The position numbers and the translations under genes were made by a program. From positions 2,806,001 to 2,870,000 of the forward strand of contig NZ_CP120361.1 in assembly GCF_029457495.1 (NCBI RefSeq): a DNA stretch of 64,000 nt, given 5' to 3'. Below the pieces are notes generated by a model. It was not told the origin of the DNA. It did not search any database and saw nothing but the letters and a program-made list of their open reading frames with translations. This document shows, piece after piece, positions 42,782 to 52,024 of the stretch. This stretch comes from Chelativorans sp. AA-79 (GTDB lineage: Bacteria; Pseudomonadota; Alphaproteobacteria; Rhizobiales; Rhizobiaceae). How positions within the stretch are numbered: position 1 is the stretch's first letter; every line of letters starts with the position of its first letter.

Positions 42782-43741
42782 ATGTCCATCAGCCTGCGGC
42801 AGATCCGCTACTTCGTCGCGACTGCCGAGCTCGGCCAGATCTCGCAGGCTGCGGTGGAGCTCTCGATCTCGCAGTCGGCCATCACGACCGCAATCCGCGA
42901 GCTCGAGCGAACGGTCAATCTGCAGCTGTTCCACCGTTCGACCACTGGCATGGAGCTGACGCCGGCGGGGCGCGAATTTCTGTTCCATGCCTATGAGATC
43001 CTGCAAAAGGTGCATGAAGCCACCCATCTCAACATCCCGTCCGGCAGGGTTGAGGGAAAACTGTCCGTTGCCGCCACATACACGGTGATGGGCTACTTCC
43101 TCCCCGACCATCTGCAGCGGCTGCGCCGCAGTTTTCCGGGCCTCGACCTTCAACTCTTCGAACTCAGCCGCGATGCCATCGAGGAAGGGCTGCTCGACGA
43201 GCGCTACGATATCGCCGTTCTGCTTACCTCGAACATACGCGATCCGCAGATCGCCAGCGAAACCATGATCAGTTCGCCACGCCGGCTTTGGGTCCCGTCG
43301 CGGCACCCGTTCCTGCACAAGGCGCGGGTAAGCCTCGCCGACGTTGCACAGGAGCCGTATATAATGCTTACGGTCGACGAGGCCGCCAACACGTCGCTCG
43401 GTTACTGGAGCAGCACTCATTACCGGCCGAACGTGAAGTTGCGCACCTCCTCGGTGGAGGCCGTGCGCTCCATGGTCGCAAGCGGCCAGGGTGTGGCGAT
43501 CCTCTCCGATATGGTCTATCGGCCTTGGTCACTGGAAGGTCGGAGGCTTGAGACCATCGTGCTCCAGGAATCCATTCCGGCCATGAATGTCGGTCTCGCG
43601 TGGGCCAGGAACGTGAAATTCAACGAGGCGATGGAGGCCTTCCGCGCCTATTTCCGTCAGAGCTTTCACATTCCGCAGATAAGGAACGTCCGGTCGCAGA
43701 CGCGGTTCGACGCGGAGGGTGTGGAGAGCCCGTCACAATAG
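42782..43741 (+). CDS. LysR-family transcriptional regulator
   Basis: 319 aa. N-terminal winged helix SLRQIRYFVATAELGQISQA ... QSAITTAIRELERTVNLQLF with the usual TGMELTPAGREFL turn; effector domain thereafter. GGAGGG is 6 bases before ATG 42782; a GTG two codons upstream was rejected. Divergent from pxpA, so most likely the regulator of the pxp-acc operon. Confidence 0.92.
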   Translation: MSISLRQIRYFVATAELGQISQAAVELSISQSAITTAIRELERTVNLQLFHRSTTGMELTPAGREFLFHAYEILQKVHEATHLNIPSGRVEGKLSVAATYTVMGYFLPDHLQRLRRSFPGLDLQLFELSRDAIEEGLLDERYDIAVLLTSNIRDPQIASETMISSPRRLWVPSRHPFLHKARVSLADVAQEPYIMLTVDEAANTSLGYWSSTHYRPNVKLRTSSVEAVRSMVASGQGVAILSDMVYRPWSLEGRRLETIVLQESIPAMNVGLAWARNVKFNEAMEAFRAYFRQSFHIPQIRNVRSQTRFDAEGVESPSQ

Positions 43742-44025
43742 CCGAGTCGGCGACCAGCCCGAGTCGTCTCGGCGAACACAGCCGCTGATGTTTGTAGAAT
43801 TTACTGGGCGTGCGAGAATCAAACACCTATGCAATATGGGTGGCCGGGACGAATCGGTCTATGCCGGAAAGGGGTGCTGCTGATATCCCTGCAGAGGTCC
43901 GGAAAAGGAAGCTGAGCGATGAAGAATGGTTCGCCCGCTCGCCGTACGGTTGGACTGAAGGAGTTTAGCGGCGTTGGGGTTGCCGCATCGTCTGCGGATA
44001 AGGATCGCGATCAACGGGACCTGTC

Positions 44026-44274
44026 ATGAACGATAATTTTGAAGCATATGCGGTCGCTGTCATCATCGTGTTCGGCGCCATCACGATCGGGGGCCTGATG
44101 GCTGCCACGATCAGCTTCGGCGAGCGCGACGGATTCCTCTTTTCACTGGGAGCCGGCACATCGGCATGGCTTGCAGGCTATGCCATCTTCTTCGATCGGC
44201 CGCGCACCTATATGGCGTTTCTCGTCGTTTGCATCCTCATGAGCATCGCGGCCACGCTCGCCGTGGCCTTCTGA
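44026..44274 (+). CDS. Small three-helix membrane protein
   Basis: 82 aa with three hydrophobic segments (about residues 8-30, 38-54, 62-82). No recognised family. The ribosome site is weak (GGGA). It is flanked by the LysR gene (284 bp of gene-free sequence before it) and a convergent PagL-like gene 34 bp after. Codon use resembles the neighbours. Confidence 0.5.
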   Translation: MNDNFEAYAVAVIIVFGAITIGGLMAATISFGERDGFLFSLGAGTSAWLAGYAIFFDRPRTYMAFLVVCILMSIAATLAVAF

Positions 44275-44308
44275 CGCTCTTTTCGACTGGTGCGAAAGCG
44301 TCCGATTG

Positions 44309-44884
44309 TCAGAAGCGATAGCCGATGCGCACGCCCGTCGCTTCGGCGCCGTTGTTTTCGCTACTGCACAGCCCGGCGTTGGAAAAATGATCCGCATAGG
44401 CCTGCAGCGTCCACCGCTCGCCGACATCGTAGCCGATGGCGGCTCCCAGATGGAACAGAGCCCTGCAGCCCATGGCCTTGTAGGTGCTCGGGTCGTGGAG
44501 ATTTTCCGCCGTCGTGATGGCGCCGCCGACACTGGTGCTCAGATAGAGCCTTCCGAAAAGATGAAAGTCCCAGTTGAGTCCGGTGTAGATGAAGTGAACG
44601 GGATCATCGGCAATGGCAGCATCGAAGCCGATATAAGGCCGGGGTGACCCGATGCGATCGAGGAATTCCGGGGAATTGAACAGGAACTCGCCGTTTATGA
44701 CGGCACCGCTGAAGTCGTCGGTCGAGAAGAAACCCCGATCGTAAGCGAGCACGCCAAGCCGGATCTCACGCCAATCGGCGTGAATGCCGGGCTGGAGGAA
44801 GCCGGGACCCTTGTCTTCCGCAAGCCCATGCGATGGAAACGCCAGGCAAAGCAGGAATGCGAAGGGAAGGAACTGTTTCCGCAT
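44309..44884 (-). CDS. PagL-like lipid A 3-O-deacylase / acyloxyacyl hydrolase family
   Basis: 191 aa outer-membrane beta-barrel candidate. A signal peptide ends near HGLAED (residue ~23). The C-terminus contains DHFSNAGL, which matches the His-x-Ser catalytic motif of PagL followed by Asn, and the protein ends in GYRF with a terminal Phe typical of outer-membrane barrels. GGAGG lies before ATG 44884. PagL removes the 3-O acyl chain of lipid A. Enzyme assignment rests on the motif and barrel size; a non-enzymatic barrel is possible. Confidence 0.75.
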   Translation of the reverse strand: MRKQFLPFAFLLCLAFPSHGLAEDKGPGFLQPGIHADWREIRLGVLAYDRGFFSTDDFSGAVINGEFLFNSPEFLDRIGSPRPYIGFDAAIADDPVHFIYTGLNWDFHLFGRLYLSTSVGGAITTAENLHDPSTYKAMGCRALFHLGAAIGYDVGERWTLQAYADHFSNAGLCSSENNGAEATGVRIGYRF

Positions 44885-45123
44885 GTTTCCTCCAACGACC
44901 GATAGGACTGCGGAAGGAAGGCCGGTAGCGAGCCGAACCGTGCCCCCGATTCGACTGCAGTCTATCAGAGACGGAGCAGAACGGCGAAGGTCGCAATGTC
45001 GCGTCAAGGTAGCGTTTATGGGACAGGACAATGAGCGTGGATGCTTCGGCGGCCGGCATCTGGGAGGGATGGGGAGATCGGGCATAGAGCCCGAGCCCTC
45101 CCATCATATGCGTCCTTCTCGCC

Positions 45124-46281
45124 CTACCACTTGACGCTGTAGGATGCGGCAAAGAGTCCAGCCCAGCCCGAGTCGACCGAAGCGCCGGCCTCGAGCCCTT
45201 CCGTGATATCGGCCGATGACAGATAGGACACGCCTCCGCCCAGCCGGAGCTCGCCGCCCCATTTGTCCGTGAGGCTCGTGGCGGCCAGCACCAGCCATTT
45301 ATCGTTGCGCAGGTCGTAGCCGGTGCTCACCCCGCGGTCCCACTGGACGGTGAGCACGCCGGAGACGTTTTCGTTGAACGCGTGGCCGACGCCCGCGGTG
45401 ACCGTCCAGCCGTCGCGCCAGTAATACTCGTTCAGGCTGGCGAGCGTGCCCACGCCGGGCACGGAGAAGCGCAGATCGAGCGTCTCATTGACCGACCAGT
45501 CGGTCCATTTCACGGAACCGAAGGCAAGCCATCCCGGCGCGATGCCCGACTGCACTTTCAATTCCACACTCTGCGGCAGTTCACCGGAACCGAAGGCAGG
45601 AAGAGCGACCCCCGGGAGGAGCGGCGTATCCGCCGACCCCGTGGCATCATGGCTCGTGCCCGAACGGTACAGGAGCTGCGCACGGAACGCGATCTCCGGA
45701 ATCTCGTAACCGATGCCCGCGCGCCAGCCATAGGCGCTGCTGTCGAGGCCGAGATTGAGGGGCACCTGTATCGGGATGGGCGCAAGACCCGGCACGGTCG
45801 GCCGGGCGTCGAGCGAGTAGTCGAACCGCTCCAGGAACGCGCCGCCGAGCAGGGCGAGGCGCCCTCTGCCGACATCGAAGAATGCCGCACAGGTGGCGCC
45901 GAACTCCGCCACCGTGAACTCCTCCGAGAGCTTGCCGCTGACACCATAGGGTGCGGAATAGCTGGAGGCGGCGCCGTTCGAATCGGTATAGGTCCCGGCG
46001 CAGGCGAAGTTGTCGGTGAAGCCGAACTTCACCGCCGCCGAAGGAATGACGTAGGTGTCGAGATAGTCTTCGCCGATCAATCCCGGACTTGGAGCCCTGG
46101 TCGGTGCGGAACGGTATTCCTGATGCGGTACCGCGATATAGGCGCCGGCACGAAAATTGAAGTTGCCCTGTTCAAACAGGATGTCGGTATCCGCGGTGCC
46201 GCGCGAAAACCCCCCTGCCTGTGCACTGCCCGCAAGAAGCGCCAGCCCCACCGCCGAATATCCGAAATGATTGAACCGCAT
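45124..46281 (-). CDS. OmpP1/FadL-family outer membrane transporter
   Basis: 385 aa. A signal peptide ends at GSAQA-GGFSRG, and mature FadL-type proteins characteristically start with a Gly/Phe-Ser-rich 'hatch' like this one. Alternating amphipathic strands follow, including a SGTSHDATGS loop, and the C-terminus YSVKW ends in an aromatic as for outer-membrane barrels. Family members take up long-chain fatty acids or other hydrophobic compounds. The ATG at 46281 was chosen over upstream frames without a signal sequence. 321 bp of gene-free sequence separates it from valS. Confidence 0.88.
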   Translation of the reverse strand: MRFNHFGYSAVGLALLAGSAQAGGFSRGTADTDILFEQGNFNFRAGAYIAVPHQEYRSAPTRAPSPGLIGEDYLDTYVIPSAAVKFGFTDNFACAGTYTDSNGAASSYSAPYGVSGKLSEEFTVAEFGATCAAFFDVGRGRLALLGGAFLERFDYSLDARPTVPGLAPIPIQVPLNLGLDSSAYGWRAGIGYEIPEIAFRAQLLYRSGTSHDATGSADTPLLPGVALPAFGSGELPQSVELKVQSGIAPGWLAFGSVKWTDWSVNETLDLRFSVPGVGTLASLNEYYWRDGWTVTAGVGHAFNENVSGVLTVQWDRGVSTGYDLRNDKWLVLAATSLTDKWGGELRLGGGVSYLSSADITEGLEAGASVDSGWAGLFAASYSVKW

Positions 46282-46602
46282 ACGAAAAACCCTCCTCCCT
46301 TGCTTGGGTGTTCGCGGACATGAGGATAACGAGGATGTTACGGCAGGCAATGGCCAAGACCGCGAGACCCACGGGAACGAGTAATTCTTACTTATACGTA
46401 AACCCCGCCTTTCGAGATTTGCCGGTATCCACGCACTGATTATCGCAAGGGAAACTTTCCAGAATCCTAGCAAATCTCGGCGAGTTACGCCCAAATTGAA
46501 GCGAAAAACACCGATGTTGCGGAAATGTGACAGCCGGTGGAAAAGCTTCAGGAACGATGCCCGCGGCGCCCGCGGGGCGCCGTGCGAGGAGGGGTGTGGG
46601 AA
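46282..46602. other. 321-bp region between fadL-like gene and valS
   Basis: Contains the promoter of the fadL-like gene (minus), a dyad TTAC-N6-GTAA at 46388-46401 that could be an operator, and the valS 3' hairpin at 46562-46584. No coding potential recognised. Confidence 0.5.
46562..46584 (-). terminator. GC hairpin after valS
   Basis: GGCGCC (46565-46570) pairs with GGCGCC (46576-46581) around CGCGG, extended by three outer pairs to 9 bp. It lies 19 bases after the valS stop on the minus strand; no U-tract. Confidence 0.4.
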
Positions 46603-49383
46603 TCAGGCGGCTTTCCGCACGCGCGCCAACGCCGCTTCCAGCCGGGACTTTGCCTCCGTGAATTCCGTGAGCTTTTCCCGTTCCGCGGCCACGATCTCTT
46701 CCGGCGCGTTGGCGACGAACTTCTCGTTCCCGAGCTTCTTCTCCAACCGGTCGATCTCGCCTTTGGTCCGCGCGACCTCCTTCTCCAGCCGCAAGACCTC
46801 GGCCTCGAGGTCGATCAGGTCGCCGAGCGGCAGGCAGAAAGTGGCCTCGGCGACCACGAGTTGCGCAGAGCCTTTCGGCGCCTCGCCGGCAAAGCCCACC
46901 TCGCCAACGCGGGCGAGGCGCCGGATGGCCGGCGCATGCCGTGCGAGGCGCTCGCGCGTCGTATCGAGGGCTCCCACGGCGATGAGCGGTGCAACGGCAG
47001 ACGGCGGCACATTCATTTCCGAGCGCACGGAGCGGATGCCGGAGACGAGATCGACCAGCCAGTTGATATCGGCGGCCGCAGTCTCGTCCTCGAAGCTCGG
47101 CTTCGGCCAGGGCGTCAATGCCAGAAGCTCGTCCCGGCCGCCCTCCCCGCCCGTCAACGCCCAGAGCTCCTCGGTCATGAAGGGCATCATGGGATGCAGA
47201 AGCTTGTAGGTTTCGTCCAGCACATGGGCCACGCAGGCTCGAGCCTCGGCCTTCGCCGCCTCGTCCTCGCCGGCGAAGACCGGCTTCAAGAGCTCCAGAT
47301 ACCAGTCGCAGAAGAGACTCCAGACGAAGCGGTATGCTGCTCCCGCTGCCTCGTTGAAGCGGTAGGAGGTGATGCTTTCCGTGATGGTGCGGCCAGCGCG
47401 GGTGAGTTCCGTCAGGATCCAGCGGTTGATGGCCAGCTTTGCCTGCTCGGGGCGGAAGCTCGCATCGTGGGCCATACCATTCATCTGCGCGAAACGCGTG
47501 GCGTTCCAGAGCTTCGTCCCGAAATTGCGGTAGCCGGCGACTCGCGCCGGATCAAGCTTCACGTCCCTTCCCTGCGCCGCCATGATGGCCAGCGTGAAGC
47601 GCAGGGCGTCGGCACCGTATTTGTCGATCAGGTCCAGCGGGTCGATGACGTTGCCCTTGGACTTCGACATCTTGGCGCCGTTCTTGTCGCGCACGAGGGC
47701 ATGCACATAGACCGTGTGGAACGGCTCATTGCCGGTGAAGTGCAGGCCCATCATCATCATCCGGGCCACCCAGTAGAAGATGATGTCGAAGCCGGTGACG
47801 AGCACCGAGGTGGGATAATAGGTGGCGAGTTCCTTGGTCTTCTCCGGCCAGCCGAGTGTCGAGAACGGCCAGAGCGCGGAGGAAAACCATGTGTCGAGCA
47901 CGTCCTCGTCCCGCGTCAGGATCTCGCCTGGCGCAAAATTCTCCAGCTTGTCCTCAACCCACGCCTTCCAAGGCCCCTCGAGGGCGATATAGTGCTGGAT
48001 GGCCTCTTCCAGCGCCGTCTCTTCGTCCTGTTCGACGAAGACCTGCCCATCCGGGCCGTACCAGGCCGGAATCTGGTGCCCCCACCAGAGCTGGCGGGAG
48101 ATGCACCAGGGCTGGATGTTCTCCATCCAATCGAAATAGGTCTTTTCCCAGTTCTTCGGCACGAAGACCGTGCGGCCCGCGCGCACGGCTTCGATCGCCG
48201 GGCCGGCGAGCTTCTTGGCGTCCACATACCACTGGTCGGTGAGGAAAGGCTCGATCGGGACCCCGCCGCGGTCACCATGCGGAACGGAGTGGATGTGCGG
48301 CTCGGTCTTGGCGAGATAGCCGTCTTCCTCCATGAGGGCCACGATCTGCCGGCGTGCTTCGAACCGATCGAGCCCTTGCAGCCGCTGCCACAGGGCGCGC
48401 TGCATTTCGGTCGGTTCGAGCCCTTCCATGAAGTCCTCGTTCTCCAGGATGGCGATGGAGGCATCCGCCGCCATCACATTGACCAGGCGCAGGCCGTGGC
48501 GCTTGCCCACCTCGAAGTCGTTGAAATCATGTGCGGGTGTGATCTTGACCGCACCCGTCCCCTTCTCGGGGTCGGAATATTCATCCGCCACGACCGGGAT
48601 CCTGCGACCGACGATGGGCAGGATCACATGCTTCCCGATCAGGTGCCTGTAGCGGTCGTCTTCCGGATGCACGGCCACGCCCGTGTCGCCAAGCATGGTT
48701 TCCGGCCGCGTGGTCGCCACGGTGATGAAGGTGGAGCTGTCCTCCGGGTCGAACAGGGCACCATCGATGGGATAGCGGAAGTGCCAGAGGTTCCCCTTCA
48801 CCTCCACCTGCTCCACCTCGACATCGGAGATGGCGGTCAGGAGCTTGGGGTCCCAGTTGACCAGCCGCTTGTCCTTGTAGATCAGCCCTTCCTTGTAGAG
48901 GGCGACGAAGACCTCGATAACGGCCTTCGACAGCCCCTCGTCCATGGTGAAGCGCTCGCGCGACCAGTCGCAGGAGGCGCCCAGCCGCTTCAGCTGCTTG
49001 AGAATCGTACCGCCCGATTCCTCCTTCCATTCCCAGACCTTGTCCACGAACTTCTCGCGCCCGAGGTCCCGGCGGTGCATCTGCCGTTCCGTGAGTTGGC
49101 GCTCCACCACCATCTGGGTTGCAATGCCCGCATGATCCATTCCCGGCTGCCACAGCACGTTCTTGCCGCGCATGCGCTCGAAGCGGATCATCACGTCCTG
49201 CAGGGTGTTATTGAGCGCGTGACCCATATGCAGGGAGCCCGTAACATTGGGGGGCGGGATGACGATGGTGAAAGTCTCGGCACCCGGCGCGGATCCCACG
49301 CCGGCTTTGAAGGCGCCCGCCTCCTCCCAGCGTTCCGATATTCTCGGCTCGACACTGGCTGCATCGTAGGTCTTGTCCAACAT
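46603..49383 (-). CDS. valS: Valyl-tRNA synthetase
   Basis: Class I synthetase, 926 aa, charging tRNA-Val. HIGH-type GSLHMGHALNN near residue 47, editing-domain region TTRPETMLGDTGVAVHPED, KMSKS in GAKMSKSKGNVIDP, and a C-terminal coiled coil (LIDLEAEVLRLEKEVARTKG and on) typical of ValRS. ATG 49383 gives the conserved MLDKTYDAASVEPRI start. The longer plus-strand open frame across this gene is an antisense shadow. Confidence 0.97.
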   Translation of the reverse strand: MLDKTYDAASVEPRISERWEEAGAFKAGVGSAPGAETFTIVIPPPNVTGSLHMGHALNNTLQDVMIRFERMRGKNVLWQPGMDHAGIATQMVVERQLTERQMHRRDLGREKFVDKVWEWKEESGGTILKQLKRLGASCDWSRERFTMDEGLSKAVIEVFVALYKEGLIYKDKRLVNWDPKLLTAISDVEVEQVEVKGNLWHFRYPIDGALFDPEDSSTFITVATTRPETMLGDTGVAVHPEDDRYRHLIGKHVILPIVGRRIPVVADEYSDPEKGTGAVKITPAHDFNDFEVGKRHGLRLVNVMAADASIAILENEDFMEGLEPTEMQRALWQRLQGLDRFEARRQIVALMEEDGYLAKTEPHIHSVPHGDRGGVPIEPFLTDQWYVDAKKLAGPAIEAVRAGRTVFVPKNWEKTYFDWMENIQPWCISRQLWWGHQIPAWYGPDGQVFVEQDEETALEEAIQHYIALEGPWKAWVEDKLENFAPGEILTRDEDVLDTWFSSALWPFSTLGWPEKTKELATYYPTSVLVTGFDIIFYWVARMMMMGLHFTGNEPFHTVYVHALVRDKNGAKMSKSKGNVIDPLDLIDKYGADALRFTLAIMAAQGRDVKLDPARVAGYRNFGTKLWNATRFAQMNGMAHDASFRPEQAKLAINRWILTELTRAGRTITESITSYRFNEAAGAAYRFVWSLFCDWYLELLKPVFAGEDEAAKAEARACVAHVLDETYKLLHPMMPFMTEELWALTGGEGGRDELLALTPWPKPSFEDETAAADINWLVDLVSGIRSVRSEMNVPPSAVAPLIAVGALDTTRERLARHAPAIRRLARVGEVGFAGEAPKGSAQLVVAEATFCLPLGDLIDLEAEVLRLEKEVARTKGEIDRLEKKLGNEKFVANAPEEIVAAEREKLTEFTEAKSRLEAALARVRKAA

Positions 49384-49587
49384 GAGAATGGCCCGTGGTT
49401 GCCCGGCGCCCAACCCGTTCCGGCCCAAGGGAATCCGGACGGCGGCTCCAAGTCATTGTCCCTTGCAGTTCCGGACGTGGCCGGAGACCGGCTTTCGGCA
49501 ACTGCTCCAATGTGTGTGTGGGTGTAAAGCCGAAGGGTAAAGGCAAGTCAACTGTGCGACCACCAGGCCCTCTCCCGGCGCGGGCTG

Positions 49588-49607
49588 AATCGTCGATTTA
49601 CGATTCT
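49588..49607. terminator. 7-bp hairpin between valS and popZ
   Basis: GAATCGT/ACGATTC (49588-49594 with 49601-49607), 6-base loop, 40 bases after the popZ stop on the minus strand. On the plus strand it is followed by TTT, but no plus-strand gene precedes it. Confidence 0.3.
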
Positions 49608-49647
49608 TTCCATACCCGGCGAGGCCGGAAAGAAGGCGCCCGATCGG

Positions 49648-50310
49648 TCAGCCGCCGCGGGCGATCCGTTCGATCTCCTCGCGGACAAGCCTCTCCACCA
49701 GTTGCGGAAGATTGTTATCCAGCCAATCCTGCAGCATCGGCTGCAGCATCTCCTCGGCCATCTGGTCCAACGTCTTGCGGCGGTTCGCCAGGAGAGCCTC
49801 GTTCAACTCCTCGAAGGCGGCTGCGACCTTGCGGCCCGGAAGCGTCGAGAGGATGGGACGGCGGTCCGATTCGGCCGAATGCGCGGAAAAACCAGCGGAC
49901 GGACGCCGGTGAGCGGGCTCCTCCTCCTGCGCCGGCTGCGGCGCGGCAGGAGCGTTGGCGGCAACCGGAATGGAAAATCCGTCCTCGTCTTCGTCTTCCT
50001 CGGAAGCATCGAATGGGACTGATTGATGGCTATCGCGCGCTGCCTGCGGGGCGTGTCCCGCTGCTTCCGGGCTTTCGGGGTGTTCTCCGGAGTCGGCCTG
50101 GGCGCCCTCTCCGGACGGGGAGGAACGCGAGGGCTCCGTCAGACCGGGGCGGAGATCTTCGACCTCGCCGATACTGCGGAACGTCGTTTCCTGCTCCCGC
50201 GAGGGTTCGTCCCTCCCCCCGGGTTCGCTGTCCTCGATGATACGCCGGATCGATGCGAGGATCTCCTCCATCGAGGGTTCGCGCTGCTGTACGCTGCTTG
50301 CCTGTGCCAT
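49648..50310 (-). CDS. popZ: Polar organising protein PopZ (DUF2497 family)
   Basis: 220 aa. The conserved N-terminal helix EPSMEEILASIRRIIEDSE is followed by a long acidic, proline-rich disordered middle and the conserved C-terminal multimerisation region (LDQMAEEMLQPMLQDWLDNN, LPQLVERLVREEIERIARGG). PopZ forms polar condensates that anchor the chromosome origin and polarity factors in alphaproteobacteria. Located between tolC and valS as in many Rhizobiales. Confidence 0.92.
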   Translation of the reverse strand: MAQASSVQQREPSMEEILASIRRIIEDSEPGGRDEPSREQETTFRSIGEVEDLRPGLTEPSRSSPSGEGAQADSGEHPESPEAAGHAPQAARDSHQSVPFDASEEDEDEDGFSIPVAANAPAAPQPAQEEEPAHRRPSAGFSAHSAESDRRPILSTLPGRKVAAAFEELNEALLANRRKTLDQMAEEMLQPMLQDWLDNNLPQLVERLVREEIERIARGG

Positions 50311-50484
50311 CGTGCCGCCGCTTTCACATTCGGCCCCCGACCCGGCCGATGGGCCCGAGGCTGTTTCGAATCATGACGTTAGCCTAGCGAAGGCACGCGC
50401 GGGTGAGAATCCCCGCAGCAAAATTCCTTGTCTTTTCGCACAGAAATGCCAGAAGCCCGTCGCAAGCAGCGCGCCTTGCCGCAC

Positions 50485-51849
50485 CTACCGGCCGTCAGGC
50501 GTCCTGAGGCCGTACCATTTGTCCTTGACCGCCCGGTAGTGCTCCTGCGGGTCATAGATGGCGACGTTCAGGCCGAGCCGTGACGGCGACAGGCGTCCCA
50601 TTGCCTGGGCGATGGCATAGCTTGCCACCACCACGTTGTATTGGGCGGTGACAAGATCGATGCGGGCATCGATGACGTCGGCCTGGGCGTCCAGCACGTT
50701 GAGCGTGGTGCGTTGGCCGACATCCCGCTCCTCGATCACGCCGCTCAATGCGAGCTGGGCGGCGTTGACCTGTTCGCGGTTGGCTGCGACCGTCTCGCGT
50801 GCGGCCTGATACTGGGTCCATGCTGACGTGATCGCCTGGAGAACCTCGTCACGGGTGACATCTACGTCGATCCGCGCTTGCCCCAGGGTCTCTTTGGACT
50901 GACGTACGCGCGCCGAGGCTTCGCCGCCCTGATAGATCGGGATTCGCAGGTTGAGACCGATCGAGGCGCTGTTCTGGGTCCCGTCCGTCAGCGCCGAGGG
51001 GCTGCTCTCAGTCCGCGTGCTGGTCAGGCTTGCCGACGCGGAAAGGTTTGGCAGCAGTGTCCCTTCCGCCACCTTTACCTGATAGGAATAGACATCGACC
51101 CAATGCTGCCGGGCCGCGATTGCCGGGTGCTCGGAAAGCGCGATCGCAGTTGCCTGATCGAGGCTCGCGGGCAGAAGCGTGGTGAGCGGATCCGGCGCCT
51201 GGAGGGTGCCTGGCTCGTCGCCCACGATCTGACGATAGCGGGCGGCGCTCGCAGCAGCTTGCGCCCTCGCGGCGGAAAGCTGGGCCAGGGCAAGCTGCCG
51301 TTGCGCCTGAGACTGGGCGACGTCGGTGCGCGTGCCTTCGCCGACCTCGAGACGCGAGCGGGCGGATCGCACCTGCTCTTCCAAGAACTGCAGGTTTTCG
51401 GCGCGCAGCGCCGCAATCTGCCGATCGCGGATCACCTGCATATAGGTTTGGGCGGCATCGAAGAGCAGGTTGAGTTCGTCATTGCGCAGGGCCGCGTTGG
51501 CGGCAAGCACCTGAGCTTCGGAGGCGCGCACATTGTTGTGCGTCTGGAATCCGTCGAAGATCGGCTGTTCGAGCGTGATGCCGAATTGCCCGGTGCTGAC
51601 GTCGGTGGTCTCGCGCCTCTGTACCTGTGCGGAGGCATTGCCGGTGATTCGCGGCCGCATGCCCGACTTGGCGATGGCCACGTTCTCGTCGGTGACCCGG
51701 ACACCGGCGCGCGAGGAGTTGAGGCTGGAATTGTTCTGGTAGGCCTTTGCCAGCGCACCGAGAATGGTTTCCGCGCTCGCAGGAAGCGGGGACAGGATAA
51801 CGGAACCCGCTGCCAGGACAGCCAGAACACGGCTTCGCAAAAATGTCAC
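50485..51849 (-). CDS. tolC: TolC-family outer membrane efflux channel
   Basis: 454 aa outer-membrane channel with a signal peptide ending SPLPASAE. Repeated helical TolC units are visible (AKAYQNNSSLNSSRAGVRVTDE, RVRQSKETLGQARIDVDVTRD). TolC trimers connect inner-membrane pumps or type I secretion systems to the outside. The GTG at 51849 was preferred to the GTG at 51861 because GAGGTGG sits about 5 bases before it. It lies 175 bp after pcm and upstream of popZ on the same strand. Confidence 0.93.
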   Translation of the reverse strand: MTFLRSRVLAVLAAGSVILSPLPASAETILGALAKAYQNNSSLNSSRAGVRVTDENVAIAKSGMRPRITGNASAQVQRRETTDVSTGQFGITLEQPIFDGFQTHNNVRASEAQVLAANAALRNDELNLLFDAAQTYMQVIRDRQIAALRAENLQFLEEQVRSARSRLEVGEGTRTDVAQSQAQRQLALAQLSAARAQAAASAARYRQIVGDEPGTLQAPDPLTTLLPASLDQATAIALSEHPAIAARQHWVDVYSYQVKVAEGTLLPNLSASASLTSTRTESSPSALTDGTQNSASIGLNLRIPIYQGGEASARVRQSKETLGQARIDVDVTRDEVLQAITSAWTQYQAARETVAANREQVNAAQLALSGVIEERDVGQRTTLNVLDAQADVIDARIDLVTAQYNVVVASYAIAQAMGRLSPSRLGLNVAIYDPQEHYRAVKDKWYGLRTPDGR

Positions 51850-52024
51850 GACCCACCTCACCTTGCGTTGGTCTGGACGTCGACAACGCCCAATTGTTTA
51901 TGGCGTAGCGGCCGAGAGTGCCACCCCCATCAAACGGACGCGCCCCACATCATAAGTGGGACGTTACACCATCTAACTGATCAAATCCGTTGCGCATCAG
52001 CAACAACAGCCTGATCAAAAGAAA

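Noticed and set aside
46537..49527. Plus-strand open frame of 996 codons across valS
   Set aside because: It lies antisense to a complete valyl-tRNA synthetase with all motifs; long antisense frames are expected in GC-rich DNA, and its protein is arginine/histidine-rich without family pattern.
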